Below are positions 25,131-33,509 of a stretch of 39,185 nt of DNA, in pieces. Numbering within the stretch: position 1 is the stretch's first letter; each line of letters opens with the position of its first letter. Location: assembly GCA_910580195.1 (NCBI GenBank), contig CAJTWA010000042.1:1-39185 (forward strand), in the 5' to 3' direction. A program made the translations under genes and the position numbers. The notes beneath the pieces were generated by a model that saw nothing but the letters and a program-made list of their open reading frames with translations, had not been told where the DNA came from and did no database searches. This DNA comes from an uncultured Lachnospiraceae bacterium (GTDB lineage: Bacteria > Bacillota > Clostridia > Lachnospirales > Lachnospiraceae).

Positions 25131-25245
25131 CTAATTTTCCGGCCTTTGCATAAATTCCCCCATGTTTTTCAATACTAAAATAAGAATCCATGGCAAAACT
25201 GCCCCTACAGCCAGAAAATAATTTCAGCCATCTGCCCCATATGGC

Positions 25246-25377
25246 GCCAGACAGGCCTTTCTTATGGTGCAATAGGATGCCAGACAGGCCTTTCTTATAA
25301 TGCAATAAGATGGCAGACAGGCTTTTCTTACGATGCAATAGGATGCCAGACAGGCCTTTCTTATGGTGCAAAAACAT
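25246..25377. repeat. 33-bp tandem repeat, four copies
   Basis: Units start at 25246, 25279, 25312 and 25345, all exactly 33 bp, with the core CAGACAGGCCTTTCTTATGG and then TGCAATAGGATG. They fill the space between two divergent genes, 43 bp upstream of the tepA-like start. Because 33 is a multiple of three, frames stay open on both strands and produce artefactual ORFs. The second copy contains TATAAT (25296-25301) but no -35 partner at 17 bp. The rest of the 384-bp gap holds the promoter at 25102 and nothing else recognised. Confidence 0.92.
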
Positions 25378-25419
25378 GCAAACATCAGAAATAGAAATGC
25401 AAAAAGAAGGAGGACATTT

Positions 25420-26124
25420 ATGGAAGAAACAATCACGCAGCAGGAGAAAAACCAGAATGAAAATGAAGAAATCAAGGAAATGGGGCAGCTTACCCTAGGC
25501 CAAGGGACCTCCCGCCATAAAATCCACCTGCTATCCATTATCGGGGAAATCGAAGGCCATGAAAGCCTTTCCCCCAACACCAAAACAACCAAATACGAGC
25601 ATGTGCTGCCTAAGCTCGCATCCATTGAGGATGATGAGAACATCGACGGGGTGCTTGTGATTATCAATACCGTGGGCGGGGACGTGGAATCCGGGCTCGC
25701 CATTGCAGAAATGCTCTCCTCCCTCAGCAAGCCTACCGTATCCCTTGTGCTGGGTGGCAGCCATTCCATCGGTGTCCCGCTGGCTGTTTCTACGGATTAC
25801 TCTTACATTGTGCCGACCGGGACCATGGTAATCCATCCGGTGCGGCTAAACGGGCTGGTTATCGGGGCGCCGCAGACTTATGATTACTTCCAGCAGATGC
25901 AGGACCGGATTACTGGGTTCGTGGCAAGCCACTGCTTCGCTACGCAGGAACAGTTGGAAAAAATGATGATAAACACTAGTATGCTGACAAAGGACTTGGG
26001 GACAATCCTTGTGGGGAACCAAGCGGTGAAAGAAGGGATTATCAATGAAGTGGGGGGAATTGATGAGGCGATGAAAAAGCTGCATGAGATGATTGCAGAG
26101 TACAAAGGGGAAGAAGAGGCATAA
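25420..26124 (+). CDS. tepA: ClpP-fold serine protease, TepA/YmfB-like
   Basis: A 234-residue protein of the ClpP/crotonase superfamily, resembling B. subtilis TepA (translocation-enhancing protein). The core is ENIDGVLVIINTVGGDVESG (oxyanion-hole Gly-Gly), then LVLGGSHSIGVPLAVST with the nucleophile Ser116. GTMVIHPVRLNG supplies the His139. The charged N-terminus (about 30 residues, QEKNQNENEEIKE) is disordered-looking. The start ATG at 25420 has AGGAGG 8 bp upstream; upstream Met codons lie in the tandem repeats. In Bacilli tepA lies next to ftsK/spoIIIE; here ftsK is not in the window. The role, probably in exported-protein or signal-peptide turnover, is inferred from the family. Confidence 0.85.
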   Translation: MEETITQQEKNQNENEEIKEMGQLTLGQGTSRHKIHLLSIIGEIEGHESLSPNTKTTKYEHVLPKLASIEDDENIDGVLVIINTVGGDVESGLAIAEMLSSLSKPTVSLVLGGSHSIGVPLAVSTDYSYIVPTGTMVIHPVRLNGLVIGAPQTYDYFQQMQDRITGFVASHCFATQEQLEKMMINTSMLTKDLGTILVGNQAVKEGIINEVGGIDEAMKKLHEMIAEYKGEEEA

Positions 26125-26168
26125 CGCTACGGTATGGTAAAGATATGTGGGGGTCTTTGGGGGCGGAC

Positions 26169-26349
26169 GGCAATTTGGGCCAGCCCTTCCCCACACAAAC
26201 TGGGCAACGTTCCGGCGAACTAACTGCTAACTCCGACTAAGGGATTTCAGGATAGCCTTCATCCCTAAGTCTGCGTAAGCAGTGGATTTCGCCTCCACTA
26301 AGGACGCCCATAAACCGTTTGCTTAGGGGAAGGGCTGGCCCAAATTGCC
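26169..26349. other. 181-bp element with perfect 24-bp inverted ends and internal hairpins
   Basis: GGCAATTTGGGC plus 12 further bases (26169-26192) is repeated exactly in inverted orientation at 26326-26349. The 133-nt interior folds locally. It holds GTTC-CGGC-GAAC (26209-26220) and a 10-bp stem with one mismatch (26236-26245 with 26261-26270). It also has CTGC-GTAA-GCAG with a GNRA-type loop (26271-26282) and AGTGGA/TCCACT (26281-26299), the last two partly exclusive. There is no coding frame, no T-tract and no obvious target duplication. It lies between the convergent tepA and glgA. It may be a MITE-like element or a structured RNA. Confidence 0.6.
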
Positions 26350-26397
26350 TGTGTATTGAAAAAGAAAAAAGTGCACTGTAGTACTAAATTCCCTGCT

Positions 26398-26540
26398 GCA
26401 CTGGAAGATCCCCTTATGCAAGAGGGTCATGACTACAGGAGCAAATACCCCATCGCACTAGAATATTCCCTTATGCAAGTCTGCCAGAAGGGCATGGCTA
26501 GGGGCGGATTCCCTGCGCACGGATGAAGCCCTTATGCAAG
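26398..26540. repeat. three degenerate repeats sharing CCCTTATGCAAG
   Basis: CCCTTATGCAAG occurs exactly at 26411, 26468 and 26529 (spacings 57 and 61 bp). Each is preceded by a related GCAC-containing segment, so about 26 bp are shared. The intervening sequences differ. The array lies downstream of glgA in a 500-bp gene-free region. Confidence 0.7.
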
Positions 26541-26541
26541 C

Positions 26542-26597
26542 GATAGGTGTAAAGCAGCCTCCAAGCCGCAGCTTGGCGGAAAAGCCTTACACCTATC
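26542..26597 (-). other. long hairpin downstream of glgA
   Basis: GATAGGTGTAA (26542-26552) pairs perfectly with TTACACCTATC (26587-26597). An inner stem CCAAGC/GCTTGG with loop CGCA lies at 26561-26576. It starts 28 bp after the glgA stop and may end glgA transcription, but it lacks a T-tract on the minus strand. Confidence 0.5.
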
Positions 26598-26625
26598 TGT
26601 ATTCTTAATCCTTATATCTCTTTGC

Positions 26626-28080
26626 TTAACATTCCCCCATCAGGTACTTATAAAGCCCTTCATAGCGGAACTTGGATGCATTCCAAGAATAGTCGTTTGC
26701 CATCGCCCGGTCTATCATCTGGTTCCACTGGCGTTTTTTGTCAAAGAAAATCTGCTTGGAATAATTGATGACATTGAGCATTTCTTCCCCGTTGTAGTTG
26801 GTGAAGGAGAAGCCGTCCCCTACATTGTCATATTCGTTATAGGCCTGTACGGTATCTTTTAAGCCGCCCGTTTCCCGGACAATGGGAATCGTCCCATAGC
26901 GGAAGGAAATCATCTGGGTCAGGCCGCAGGGCTCGAACCGGGAAGGCATCAGGAATGCGTCTGCCGCCCCATACAGCTTGTGCGCCAAATCATCGGAATA
27001 GCAGATATTTGCAGAAATCTTATCTGGGTATTTCCATGCAAAATGGCGGAACATATTTTCGTACTGCGGGTCGCCGGTCCCGATGACAACCAACTGGGTA
27101 TAATCGTCGATAATCCGCTCAATCACATAATTAATCAAATCCAGCCCTTTCTGGTCTGTCAGGCGGGAAATCAAGCCAATCATGTAACGTTTCTTATCCA
27201 CTGCAAGGCCTAATTCCTGCTGCAGCCTTTCTTTGTTGAGGGCTTTCTTCTTCCTGTGGTTGCTTGCATCGTAATTTACATAAAGTTTCTCGTCAGTTGC
27301 CGGGTTGTATACATTGTAGTCAATCCCGTTGACAATGCCCTGCATATCCATATGGCGGGCGGAAAGCAAGCCGTTTAACCCTTCCCCATAATAATTCGTC
27401 TGGATTTCCTGCGCGTAGGTATCGCTTACAGTGGTGATATAGTCTGCGTACACCAGCCCGCCCTTGAGCATGTTGGCGTCCTTCTTAAATTCCAGCTTAT
27501 CCGGCTTGAATAAATCGGTAGGGAACCCTGTGAGGCCTTTCATCGTCTTCACGTCCCAAATCCCTTGGAATTTCAGGTTGTGGATGGTGATAATGGATTT
27601 CATGCCCCAGAAGAACATGTCCCCTTGGAATTCTGTCCTTAAGTACACTGGGATAAAGCCAGTTTCCCAGTCATGGCAATGGATAATCTGCGGCTGGAAA
27701 TTAATTAGTGGGAGCATGGAAAGCACTGCTTTGTCAAAGAATACAAACTTTTCCACGTCAAACCGGATATCCCCATAAGGCAGGAAACAGTCAAAATATT
27801 CTTGGTTGTCAATAAAGTAGTAGGTAATGCCATCCATTTTGTACTGCAGGATCCCTACGTACTTATTCTGTATGTAACTCCCGCAGCTCATATAAAAATG
27901 GGTCACATATTCAAACTGGTTCCTCCATTTTTCTGGGATACAGGTATAATTCGGGAGCACAACCCTGATATCCCAATCATTCTTGTCAAATTCCTTTGGC
28001 AGCGCCCCACATACATCGGCAAGCCCGCCGGTCTTGATAAAGGGCACACATTCCGATGCCGCAAACAGAATTTTTCTCAT
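26626..28080 (-). CDS. glgA: glycogen synthase (ADP-glucose type)
   Basis: A 484-residue GT5 glycosyltransferase that transfers glucose from ADP-glucose to growing alpha-1,4-glucan. Family landmarks: ECVPFIKTGGLADVCGALPK near the N-terminus (substrate-binding Lys in KTGGL), IIHCHDWETGFIPVYL, GIVNGIDYNVYNP, IGLISRLTDQKGLDLI, and the C-terminal MPSRFEPCGLTQMISFRYGT with the conserved Glu. The length is normal. The ATG at 28080 has GGAGG upstream, and 27 extra codons before it are rejected. It lies 28 bp downstream of metY as last gene of the yebC-mcp-metY-glgA run. No glgC, glgB or glgP is in the window. Confidence 0.95.
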   Translation of the reverse strand: MRKILFAASECVPFIKTGGLADVCGALPKEFDKNDWDIRVVLPNYTCIPEKWRNQFEYVTHFYMSCGSYIQNKYVGILQYKMDGITYYFIDNQEYFDCFLPYGDIRFDVEKFVFFDKAVLSMLPLINFQPQIIHCHDWETGFIPVYLRTEFQGDMFFWGMKSIITIHNLKFQGIWDVKTMKGLTGFPTDLFKPDKLEFKKDANMLKGGLVYADYITTVSDTYAQEIQTNYYGEGLNGLLSARHMDMQGIVNGIDYNVYNPATDEKLYVNYDASNHRKKKALNKERLQQELGLAVDKKRYMIGLISRLTDQKGLDLINYVIERIIDDYTQLVVIGTGDPQYENMFRHFAWKYPDKISANICYSDDLAHKLYGAADAFLMPSRFEPCGLTQMISFRYGTIPIVRETGGLKDTVQAYNEYDNVGDGFSFTNYNGEEMLNVINYSKQIFFDKKRQWNQMIDRAMANDYSWNASKFRYEGLYKYLMGEC

Positions 28081-28108
28081 AATGCAAATCCTCCACAATA
28101 TATTATTT

Positions 28109-29392
28109 TTAAACGATACTTTCCAGCGCCTGTTCCAAATCAGCAATAATATCTTCTGCATTTTCGATCCCCACAGACAGGCGGATTAAATCCGGCGCAA
28201 CCCCTGCTTCTGCCAGCTGCTCATCGGTCATCTGCCGGTGGGTATGGCTGGCCGGGTGCAGGACGCAGGTCCTAGCGTCTGCCACATGGGTCACAATGGC
28301 AATCATTTTCAGCTTATCCATAAACCCTACCGATACTTCCCGGCCTCCCTTAAGGCCAAAGGAAATGACGCCGCAGGTGCCATTTGGCATGTATTTCTGG
28401 GCCAGCGCATAATATTTGTTGCTTTTGAGCCCGGCAAAATTCACCCAAGCCACCTTCTCATGGCTTTCCAAAAATTCCGCCACCTTCCGGGCATTCTCAC
28501 AGTGCCTAGGCACCCTTAAGTGCAGCGTTTCCAAACCTACATTCAGGAGAAACGCATTCTGCGGGGACTGTATGGAACCCAAGTCCCGCATAATCTGCGC
28601 CGTGGCCTTGGTGATATAAGCCCCTTTGCCGAATTTCTTGGTATAGACAATCCCATGGTAGGTAGGGTCTGGCTGGGTCAGCCCGGGGTATTTCTCCCCA
28701 TGCGCCTCCCAGTCAAAATTCCCACTGTCCACAATGCAGCCGCCTACGCACATGGCATGGCCATCCATGTACTTGGTGGTGGAATGGGTCACAATGTCTG
28801 CCCCCCATTCAAAAGGCCGGCAATTAATCGGCGTAGGGAAGGTATTGTCCACAATCAGCGGGACCCCATGGCTGTGGGCTGCCTTGGCAAATTTCTCAAT
28901 GTCAAGGACAACCAGCGCCGGGTTTGCCACGGATTCTGCAAAGACAACCTTTGTATTGGGCTGGAAAGCCTGTTCCAGCTCTTCCAAAGATGCGTCCGGG
29001 TCTACAAAGGTGCAGCTAATCCCCTGCTTTTTCAAGGTTGCCCCAAACAGGTTGAAGGTGCCCCCATATACGGTGGAAGAACATACCATATGGTCCCCTG
29101 CCTCGCAGATATTGAACACGGCATAGTAATTTGCCGCCTGCCCGGAAGAGGTGAGCATGGCTGCCACGCCGCCCTCCAGTTCGCAGATTTTCTCTGCAAC
29201 TGCATCATTGGTAGGGTTCTGCAGCCTTGTGTAAAAATAGCCGCTGTCCTCCAAGTCAAAGAGCCTGCCCATCTGGTCGCTGGTATCATATTTAAACGTG
29301 GTGCTCTGGTATATGGGAAGAACCCGCGGCTCCCCCTTTTTCGGATGCCAGCCCGACTGGACGCATTTTGTTTCTATCTGGTATCCATCCAT
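28109..29392 (-). CDS. metY: O-acetylhomoserine aminocarboxypropyltransferase
   Basis: A 427-residue PLP enzyme of the Cys/Met metabolism family; it makes homocysteine from O-acetylhomoserine and sulfide in methionine synthesis. Visible elements: YFYTRLQNPTNDAVAEKICE, LTSSGQAANYYAVFNI, DNTFPTPINCRPFEWGADIV, the PLP-binding Lys in THSTTKYMDGH, and the C-terminal LIRLSVGIENAEDIIADLEQ. Length and the insert around residues 215-260 fit MetY better than cystathionine gamma-synthase. The ribosome binding site AGGAGG overlaps the stop of the chemotaxis gene 13 bp upstream. No S-box, T-box or other riboswitch-like leader is present because the gene sits inside an operon. Confidence 0.93.
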   Translation of the reverse strand: MDGYQIETKCVQSGWHPKKGEPRVLPIYQSTTFKYDTSDQMGRLFDLEDSGYFYTRLQNPTNDAVAEKICELEGGVAAMLTSSGQAANYYAVFNICEAGDHMVCSSTVYGGTFNLFGATLKKQGISCTFVDPDASLEELEQAFQPNTKVVFAESVANPALVVLDIEKFAKAAHSHGVPLIVDNTFPTPINCRPFEWGADIVTHSTTKYMDGHAMCVGGCIVDSGNFDWEAHGEKYPGLTQPDPTYHGIVYTKKFGKGAYITKATAQIMRDLGSIQSPQNAFLLNVGLETLHLRVPRHCENARKVAEFLESHEKVAWVNFAGLKSNKYYALAQKYMPNGTCGVISFGLKGGREVSVGFMDKLKMIAIVTHVADARTCVLHPASHTHRQMTDEQLAEAGVAPDLIRLSVGIENAEDIIADLEQALESIV

Positions 29393-29405
29393 GCGAAATT
29401 TCCTC

Positions 29406-31154
29406 CTAATCCAGATTTATGTAGTCGTTTGTGTTCCTTTGGCTGCCGTAACCCATATCTGCATTTGACGCCAGCGCGTATTCTGCACGGAGGATAAATT
29501 TGGCAACAAGCTGCTTGAGCATGTCTGCCTGTTCGGAAAGTTCCTGGCTGGCTGCCGCGCTCTCCTCTGCGGTGGCAGAATTGGTCTGTACCACGCTGGA
29601 AATCTGGTTGATGCCCAATGTTACCTGTTCAATTGCGCCTGCCTGCTCTTCTGCAGCATCGGCAATCTTATCCACCTTGCCAGAAGCAGAACGGACTTCC
29701 TCCACAACCTTCACTAAGGACTGTGCCGTAGAATCTGCAATCTGTGTCCCGCGGCTGACTGCCTTAATGGAGCTTTCAATCAGCTCTGCCGTATTCTGGG
29801 ATGCCACGGAGCTCTTGCTTGCCAAGTTGCGCACTTCATCAGCAACCACGGCAAAGCCTTTCCCTGCCGTCCCTGCCCGGGATGCCTCGACAGCCGCATT
29901 GAGGGCCAGTATGTTTGTCTGGAAGGCGATATCTTCAATAGTCTTGATAATTTTCCCAATTTCATCCGAGGTACGCGTAATCTCTTCCATAGCGTTCATC
30001 ATGTCGCGCATCTGCTGGTTGCACTCTTCTGCCTCGTCCCCTGCCATGGTAGACTGTTTCTTTGCCTCCAGTGCGTCGGACGCCGTATCTTTTACCTGCG
30101 TGGAAATCCCTGCAATGGTAGTTGCAAGCTCTTCCACTGCCGCTGCCTGCTCCGTAGAGCCTTGGGAAAGGGCCTGCGCCCCGATGGATACTTGGTCGGA
30201 GCCTGCCGCTACTTGGTCTGCGCTCCGGTTAATCTGGCCTAATGTCATGCTCAGGTCACGGTTCAGCTTACGGATGGAGGATAACAGGCCTTGGAATTCC
30301 CCTACGTAATGCTCTTCTGCTTGGGTGCGCACGTCAAAGTTCCCGTCTGCCATCTCGCTTAAGAGCCTGGAAGCATCTGAAACCACATCCTCCAAGGTGT
30401 CCGCCATCTTGCGGAATGCATTTGCCATCCTGCCTAATTCGTCTTTTGATTGATAGCTGATGGAAATGTCAAAATCCCCATCCACGATTTTCTCTGCTGA
30501 TTTCTCAATTTCCTTAAGGGGCTTGGTAATGGACCGTGTCAGGTAAAGGGACAGGACGACTGTAATGAACAGCGCCCCACCTGCAAGCCCAAGCTGCAGG
30601 AAAACCAATTCTTTTTGCATATTAACGGTTTCTTCATAATCTGTTTCTGCAGACTGTTCTGCAACTTCGCTGACCTCTATCAATGCATTGACTGCCTCGT
30701 CTACCAGCGGCTGGTACTCATTCAGCAGCATATCCTGTGCCTTCACCCTATCCACAGTTACGGTTTCCAGCACTGTCTGCTGCAATTCCACTGCCGTTGT
30801 AATTTTATCAGAGAAGGCATCCAACAGCTTTTTGTCCCCCCTGAAATTCTTGAAAAGCCAGTTCCCATTTTCCTGCAATAAGTCCAGTTCCTTCTGCATA
30901 TCTTCCCTATAAGATTCTGTTTTTTCTGTTTCATCCTCCATAGCAATAAAGGAAAGGTCCTTTACAATAATCTGCAGGCCCCTGCGCATGCTCATAACTT
31001 TATGGGTAATCTGGTAGCCAACCGTGTAGAATTCAGAATATTTCTGTGAATTCTCATTGAGCCCACGGATGGAAGTAAATACGGTTGTGCAAAATAATAG
31101 GATGATAATCATAAATGTAACTAATAATTTTGTTCCAATCTTTAGGTTCTTCAT
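29406..31154 (-). CDS. methyl-accepting chemotaxis protein
   Basis: A 582-residue receptor. A first membrane segment (about residues 10-30) is followed by an extracytoplasmic four-helix-bundle-type sensor. A second membrane segment (about 188-208, LGLAGGALFITVVLSLYL) leads to a HAMP domain (TRSITKPLKEIEKSAEKIVD) and possibly a second HAMP-like stretch. The signalling domain (about 320-560) has its hairpin tip at IEDIAFQTNILALNAAVEAS and RAGTAGKGFAVVADEVRNLA. The ligand cannot be predicted. The ATG follows AGGGGG, 17 bp after yebC. No cheA or cheW is nearby, and the only other motility trace is the broken flagellin at 11.3 kb. Confidence 0.93.
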   Translation of the reverse strand: MKNLKIGTKLLVTFMIIILLFCTTVFTSIRGLNENSQKYSEFYTVGYQITHKVMSMRRGLQIIVKDLSFIAMEDETEKTESYREDMQKELDLLQENGNWLFKNFRGDKKLLDAFSDKITTAVELQQTVLETVTVDRVKAQDMLLNEYQPLVDEAVNALIEVSEVAEQSAETDYEETVNMQKELVFLQLGLAGGALFITVVLSLYLTRSITKPLKEIEKSAEKIVDGDFDISISYQSKDELGRMANAFRKMADTLEDVVSDASRLLSEMADGNFDVRTQAEEHYVGEFQGLLSSIRKLNRDLSMTLGQINRSADQVAAGSDQVSIGAQALSQGSTEQAAAVEELATTIAGISTQVKDTASDALEAKKQSTMAGDEAEECNQQMRDMMNAMEEITRTSDEIGKIIKTIEDIAFQTNILALNAAVEASRAGTAGKGFAVVADEVRNLASKSSVASQNTAELIESSIKAVSRGTQIADSTAQSLVKVVEEVRSASGKVDKIADAAEEQAGAIEQVTLGINQISSVVQTNSATAEESAAASQELSEQADMLKQLVAKFILRAEYALASNADMGYGSQRNTNDYINLD

Positions 31155-31171
31155 GTTTGTCCCCCTGTATT

Positions 31172-31900
31172 TTATTCTGAATAATTGTGATACACAGCCT
31201 GCACGTCATCGTCCTCTTCCAGCAAATCCAAGGTTTTCTGGAGGTTCTTAATGGCCGTTTCGTCTGTCAGTTCCACCCAGGTCTGGGGAATCATGGTTAC
31301 TTCCGCGGATGCCATGGGAATCCCTTCCTCTTCCAGCTTCTGCCGGACTTCGCTGAAGGAATCCGGGTCTGTGATGACTTCATAACCGTCCTCTTCTTCC
31401 GAGAAATCCTCTGCACCGGCATCCAGCACGGCCATCATCAGCTCATCCGCATCCATCCCACATTCTTCCTTGCCAATGATAATCTGGCCTTTCTTGTCGA
31501 ACATATAGGACACGCAGCCCGGCGTCCCTACGTTCCCGTTCCCTTTGGTAAATGCGCTCCTTACGTTTGCGGCAGTCCGGTTCTTATTGTCGGTAAGGGC
31601 ATCCACGATAATCGCCGTGCCGTTAGGGCCGTAGCCTTCATAAGAAACAAACTCATAATTGACGGATCCGGCGTCCCCGGCCGCCTTCTTAATGCCCCGG
31701 TCAATGGTGTCATTGGGCATGTTGTTGGCCTTTGCCTTCGCAATGACATCCCTTAACCTGCTGTTATTGGCTGGGTCGGGCCCGCCCTCTTTCACGGCAA
31801 CTGCAAGCTCCCGGCCAATAATGGTAAAAATTTTTCCTCTTGCCGCATCATTTTTTTCTTTTTTATGTTTGATGTTGGCAAATTTTGAATGTCCTGACAT
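31172..31900 (-). CDS. yebC: YebC/PmpR-family protein
   Basis: A 242-residue member of the YebC family, described as DNA-binding regulators and, more recently, as translation factors helping ribosomes through proline stretches. The signature N-terminus MSGHSKFANIKHKKEKNDAA is present, followed by IGRELAVAVKEGGPDPANNS and RLRDVIAKAKANNMPNDTID. The acidic C-terminus is LDLLEEDDDVQAVYHN. Standard length. It has its own promoter and leads the yebC-mcp-metY-glgA run. Confidence 0.95.
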   Translation of the reverse strand: MSGHSKFANIKHKKEKNDAARGKIFTIIGRELAVAVKEGGPDPANNSRLRDVIAKAKANNMPNDTIDRGIKKAAGDAGSVNYEFVSYEGYGPNGTAIIVDALTDNKNRTAANVRSAFTKGNGNVGTPGCVSYMFDKKGQIIIGKEECGMDADELMMAVLDAGAEDFSEEEDGYEVITDPDSFSEVRQKLEEEGIPMASAEVTMIPQTWVELTDETAIKNLQKTLDLLEEDDDVQAVYHNYSE

Positions 31901-31942
31901 AAATTTTCCTCTTTCCTCTTTTCTGTTTCTATTTTTCTTTCT

Positions 31943-31971
31943 ATTCTACCATGTTCTAAGAAATATGACAA
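31943..31971 (-). promoter_or_regulatory. promoter of yebC
   Basis: On the minus strand TTGTCA (31966-31971), a 17-bp spacer and TAGAAT (31943-31948), about 42 bp upstream of the yebC ATG. The -35 box belongs to the ~70-bp repeat upstream of the gene. Confidence 0.6.
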
Positions 31972-32097
31972 GATTTTCTGATACGCTTTCACAACCTTTC
32001 CATTCATTTCCTGATTCTCCCTTATCCGAAAGAATATGGCAAAATTTTCTGAAAGGCTTTTGCAGCCTGCCATCCGTTTCCTGGTTCTCCCTTAGTT
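31957..32097 (-). repeat. ~70-bp tandem duplication between the CNNM gene and yebC
   Basis: Two diverged copies about 70-71 bp apart. Both begin at TAAGGGAGAA(C/T)CAGGAAA on the minus strand; the first TAA is the stop codon of the CNNM gene. Both end near a TTGYCATATTYTT segment, which in the copy nearer yebC forms the -35 box of its promoter. Confidence 0.75.
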
Positions 32098-33438
32098 CCC
32101 CTCCGTTTCCTCTTCCGGCGGCTCTTCAAGCTTTATCACCCTCGCCATATGGATGATTTTGTCCCGGACAGAAAGCACATGGAACCGCCAGCCGCCCCAG
32201 TCCAGCTCAAACTGCTCCTGTTCCCCGGGTATTTTCCCAATCAGGGAAATTAAAAAGCCGTTTAAGGTTTCATATTCCGCTTCTTCTTGGGAAATCCCCA
32301 AAACCTCGCACACTTCATGGAAGGGCGCAAGGCCGCTCATCAAAAAGCTTCCGTCTGGCTGCTTGGCAACCGTGGTTTCCTCCTTGTCGTACTCGTCGAA
32401 AATATTTCCCACAATCTCCTCTAGGATATCCTCCATGGCTACTATGCCGGAGGTCTGCCCATACTCGTCCACCACAATGACCATGTGGCTTTTCCGGGAC
32501 TGCATCCCTTTGAAAAGCTCGTTGATATTCCTAGTTTCCGGGATAAAAATTGCCTCCCGCACAAGGCCCGGGATGTCCGCAACCGCCCAGTCCAGCCGTT
32601 CCCCCTTCCGGCTCTCTATCATTACGTCTTTCATATGTATGATGCCGATGATATTGTCAATGTCTTCTTTGTACACGGGGAACCGGGAATTATTCCCCCC
32701 TAGGATAAATTCCAGCACGTCCTTAAGCTGCATGCGCCCGTCAATGGCAGCCACATGCTTGCGGTGTGTCATGATATCCTTTGCCTCCTTGTCGTCAAAG
32801 GCAAAAATATTGTGTATCATTTCTGCTTCGCTGGCTTGGAGCACCCCCTGCTCGTGGCCTTCCTTTACCATGGAAATGATTTCTTCCTCCGTCACGTCGT
32901 CGAAGCTTTCATTCGGGTCAAGCCCTGCCAGCCGGACAACCAAGTTGGAAAGCTTTTCCGCTGGGTAAGTATATAATTTCAGCACCGTTACCATGCCGCG
33001 GACAGGCCCTGCCAGTGCAAACAGCCATTCCTCTGGCCTCCTTGCCGCAATTTTCTGGGGCGCGATAATCCCAAGCACCGCAAACAGGAACACGCCTGCT
33101 ACAACTGCCGCCGCAAAGCACAGCCCTTGGAACAAGGCCCCTGCCTCTTTCCCAAAAAAGCTGCGGATAAAAAAGTTCCCCAAAAGCCGGATTTGGTAAA
33201 TCCCAAAAATGCCGCTGGCAAACGTTGCCATAATCTGGATGGCATGCCTTGTCTTATACGGTTCATCCATCACTGCAAGGAGCCACGGGGCATGCTTATT
33301 CCCTTCTTCCGCCCGTTTCCCCACCTGGCTCTCCGTTACCTCATCCAGCGCAGTCAAAAACCCGTACAATGCCCCTGTTACCGCCACCAATACAAAAAAT
33401 ACTATCAGCCCTATGGCCGGGCTGCCACCATCGTCCAT
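32092..33438 (-). CDS. CNNM/CorC-HlyC family membrane protein
   Basis: A 448-residue protein often annotated as hemolysin; relatives are Mg2+/Na+ transporters or efflux regulators. The N-terminal membrane domain (about residues 8-160, several hydrophobic segments) is followed by a linker (DDVTEEEIISMVKEGHEQGV). A CBS-domain pair (about 205-330: KDIMTHRKHVAAIDGRM, SRFPVYKEDIDNIIGIIHMK, VIVVDEYGQTSGIVAMEDIL) comes next. The C-terminal transporter-associated CorC_HlyC domain begins near 360. The ATG has AAAGGAGCAGG upstream. It is the last gene of the rex-nnrE/D-alr-mazF series, 71 bp after mazF. Confidence 0.9.
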   Translation of the reverse strand: MDDGGSPAIGLIVFFVLVAVTGALYGFLTALDEVTESQVGKRAEEGNKHAPWLLAVMDEPYKTRHAIQIMATFASGIFGIYQIRLLGNFFIRSFFGKEAGALFQGLCFAAAVVAGVFLFAVLGIIAPQKIAARRPEEWLFALAGPVRGMVTVLKLYTYPAEKLSNLVVRLAGLDPNESFDDVTEEEIISMVKEGHEQGVLQASEAEMIHNIFAFDDKEAKDIMTHRKHVAAIDGRMQLKDVLEFILGGNNSRFPVYKEDIDNIIGIIHMKDVMIESRKGERLDWAVADIPGLVREAIFIPETRNINELFKGMQSRKSHMVIVVDEYGQTSGIVAMEDILEEIVGNIFDEYDKEETTVAKQPDGSFLMSGLAPFHEVCEVLGISQEEAEYETLNGFLISLIGKIPGEQEQFELDWGGWRFHVLSVRDKIIHMARVIKLEEPPEEETEGN

Positions 33439-33509
33439 CTTCCTGCTCCTTTTGCATTTGTATTCTCAAACACTTGAAATATACCATTTTCATGGATATT
33501 AGTCAAGAT

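Noticed and set aside
24600..25420. Prophage remnant
   Set aside because: Only one small phage-type gene is present, with its own promoter and terminator; no integrase, attachment sites or structural genes.
25224..25769. 181-codon minus-strand frame across the 33-bp repeats and tepA
   Set aside because: It is antisense to a clear ClpP-fold protein, stays open because of the repeat period, and lacks a ribosome binding site.
26398..26540. Repeat-spacer pattern resembling a small CRISPR array
   Set aside because: Only three units, the repeats are degenerate outside a 12-bp core, spacing varies, and no cas genes are in the window.
31792..32073. 93-codon minus-strand frame upstream of and overlapping yebC
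   Set aside because: It runs through the ~70-bp duplication and the yebC promoter and start; no credible ribosome binding site, and yebC is certain.
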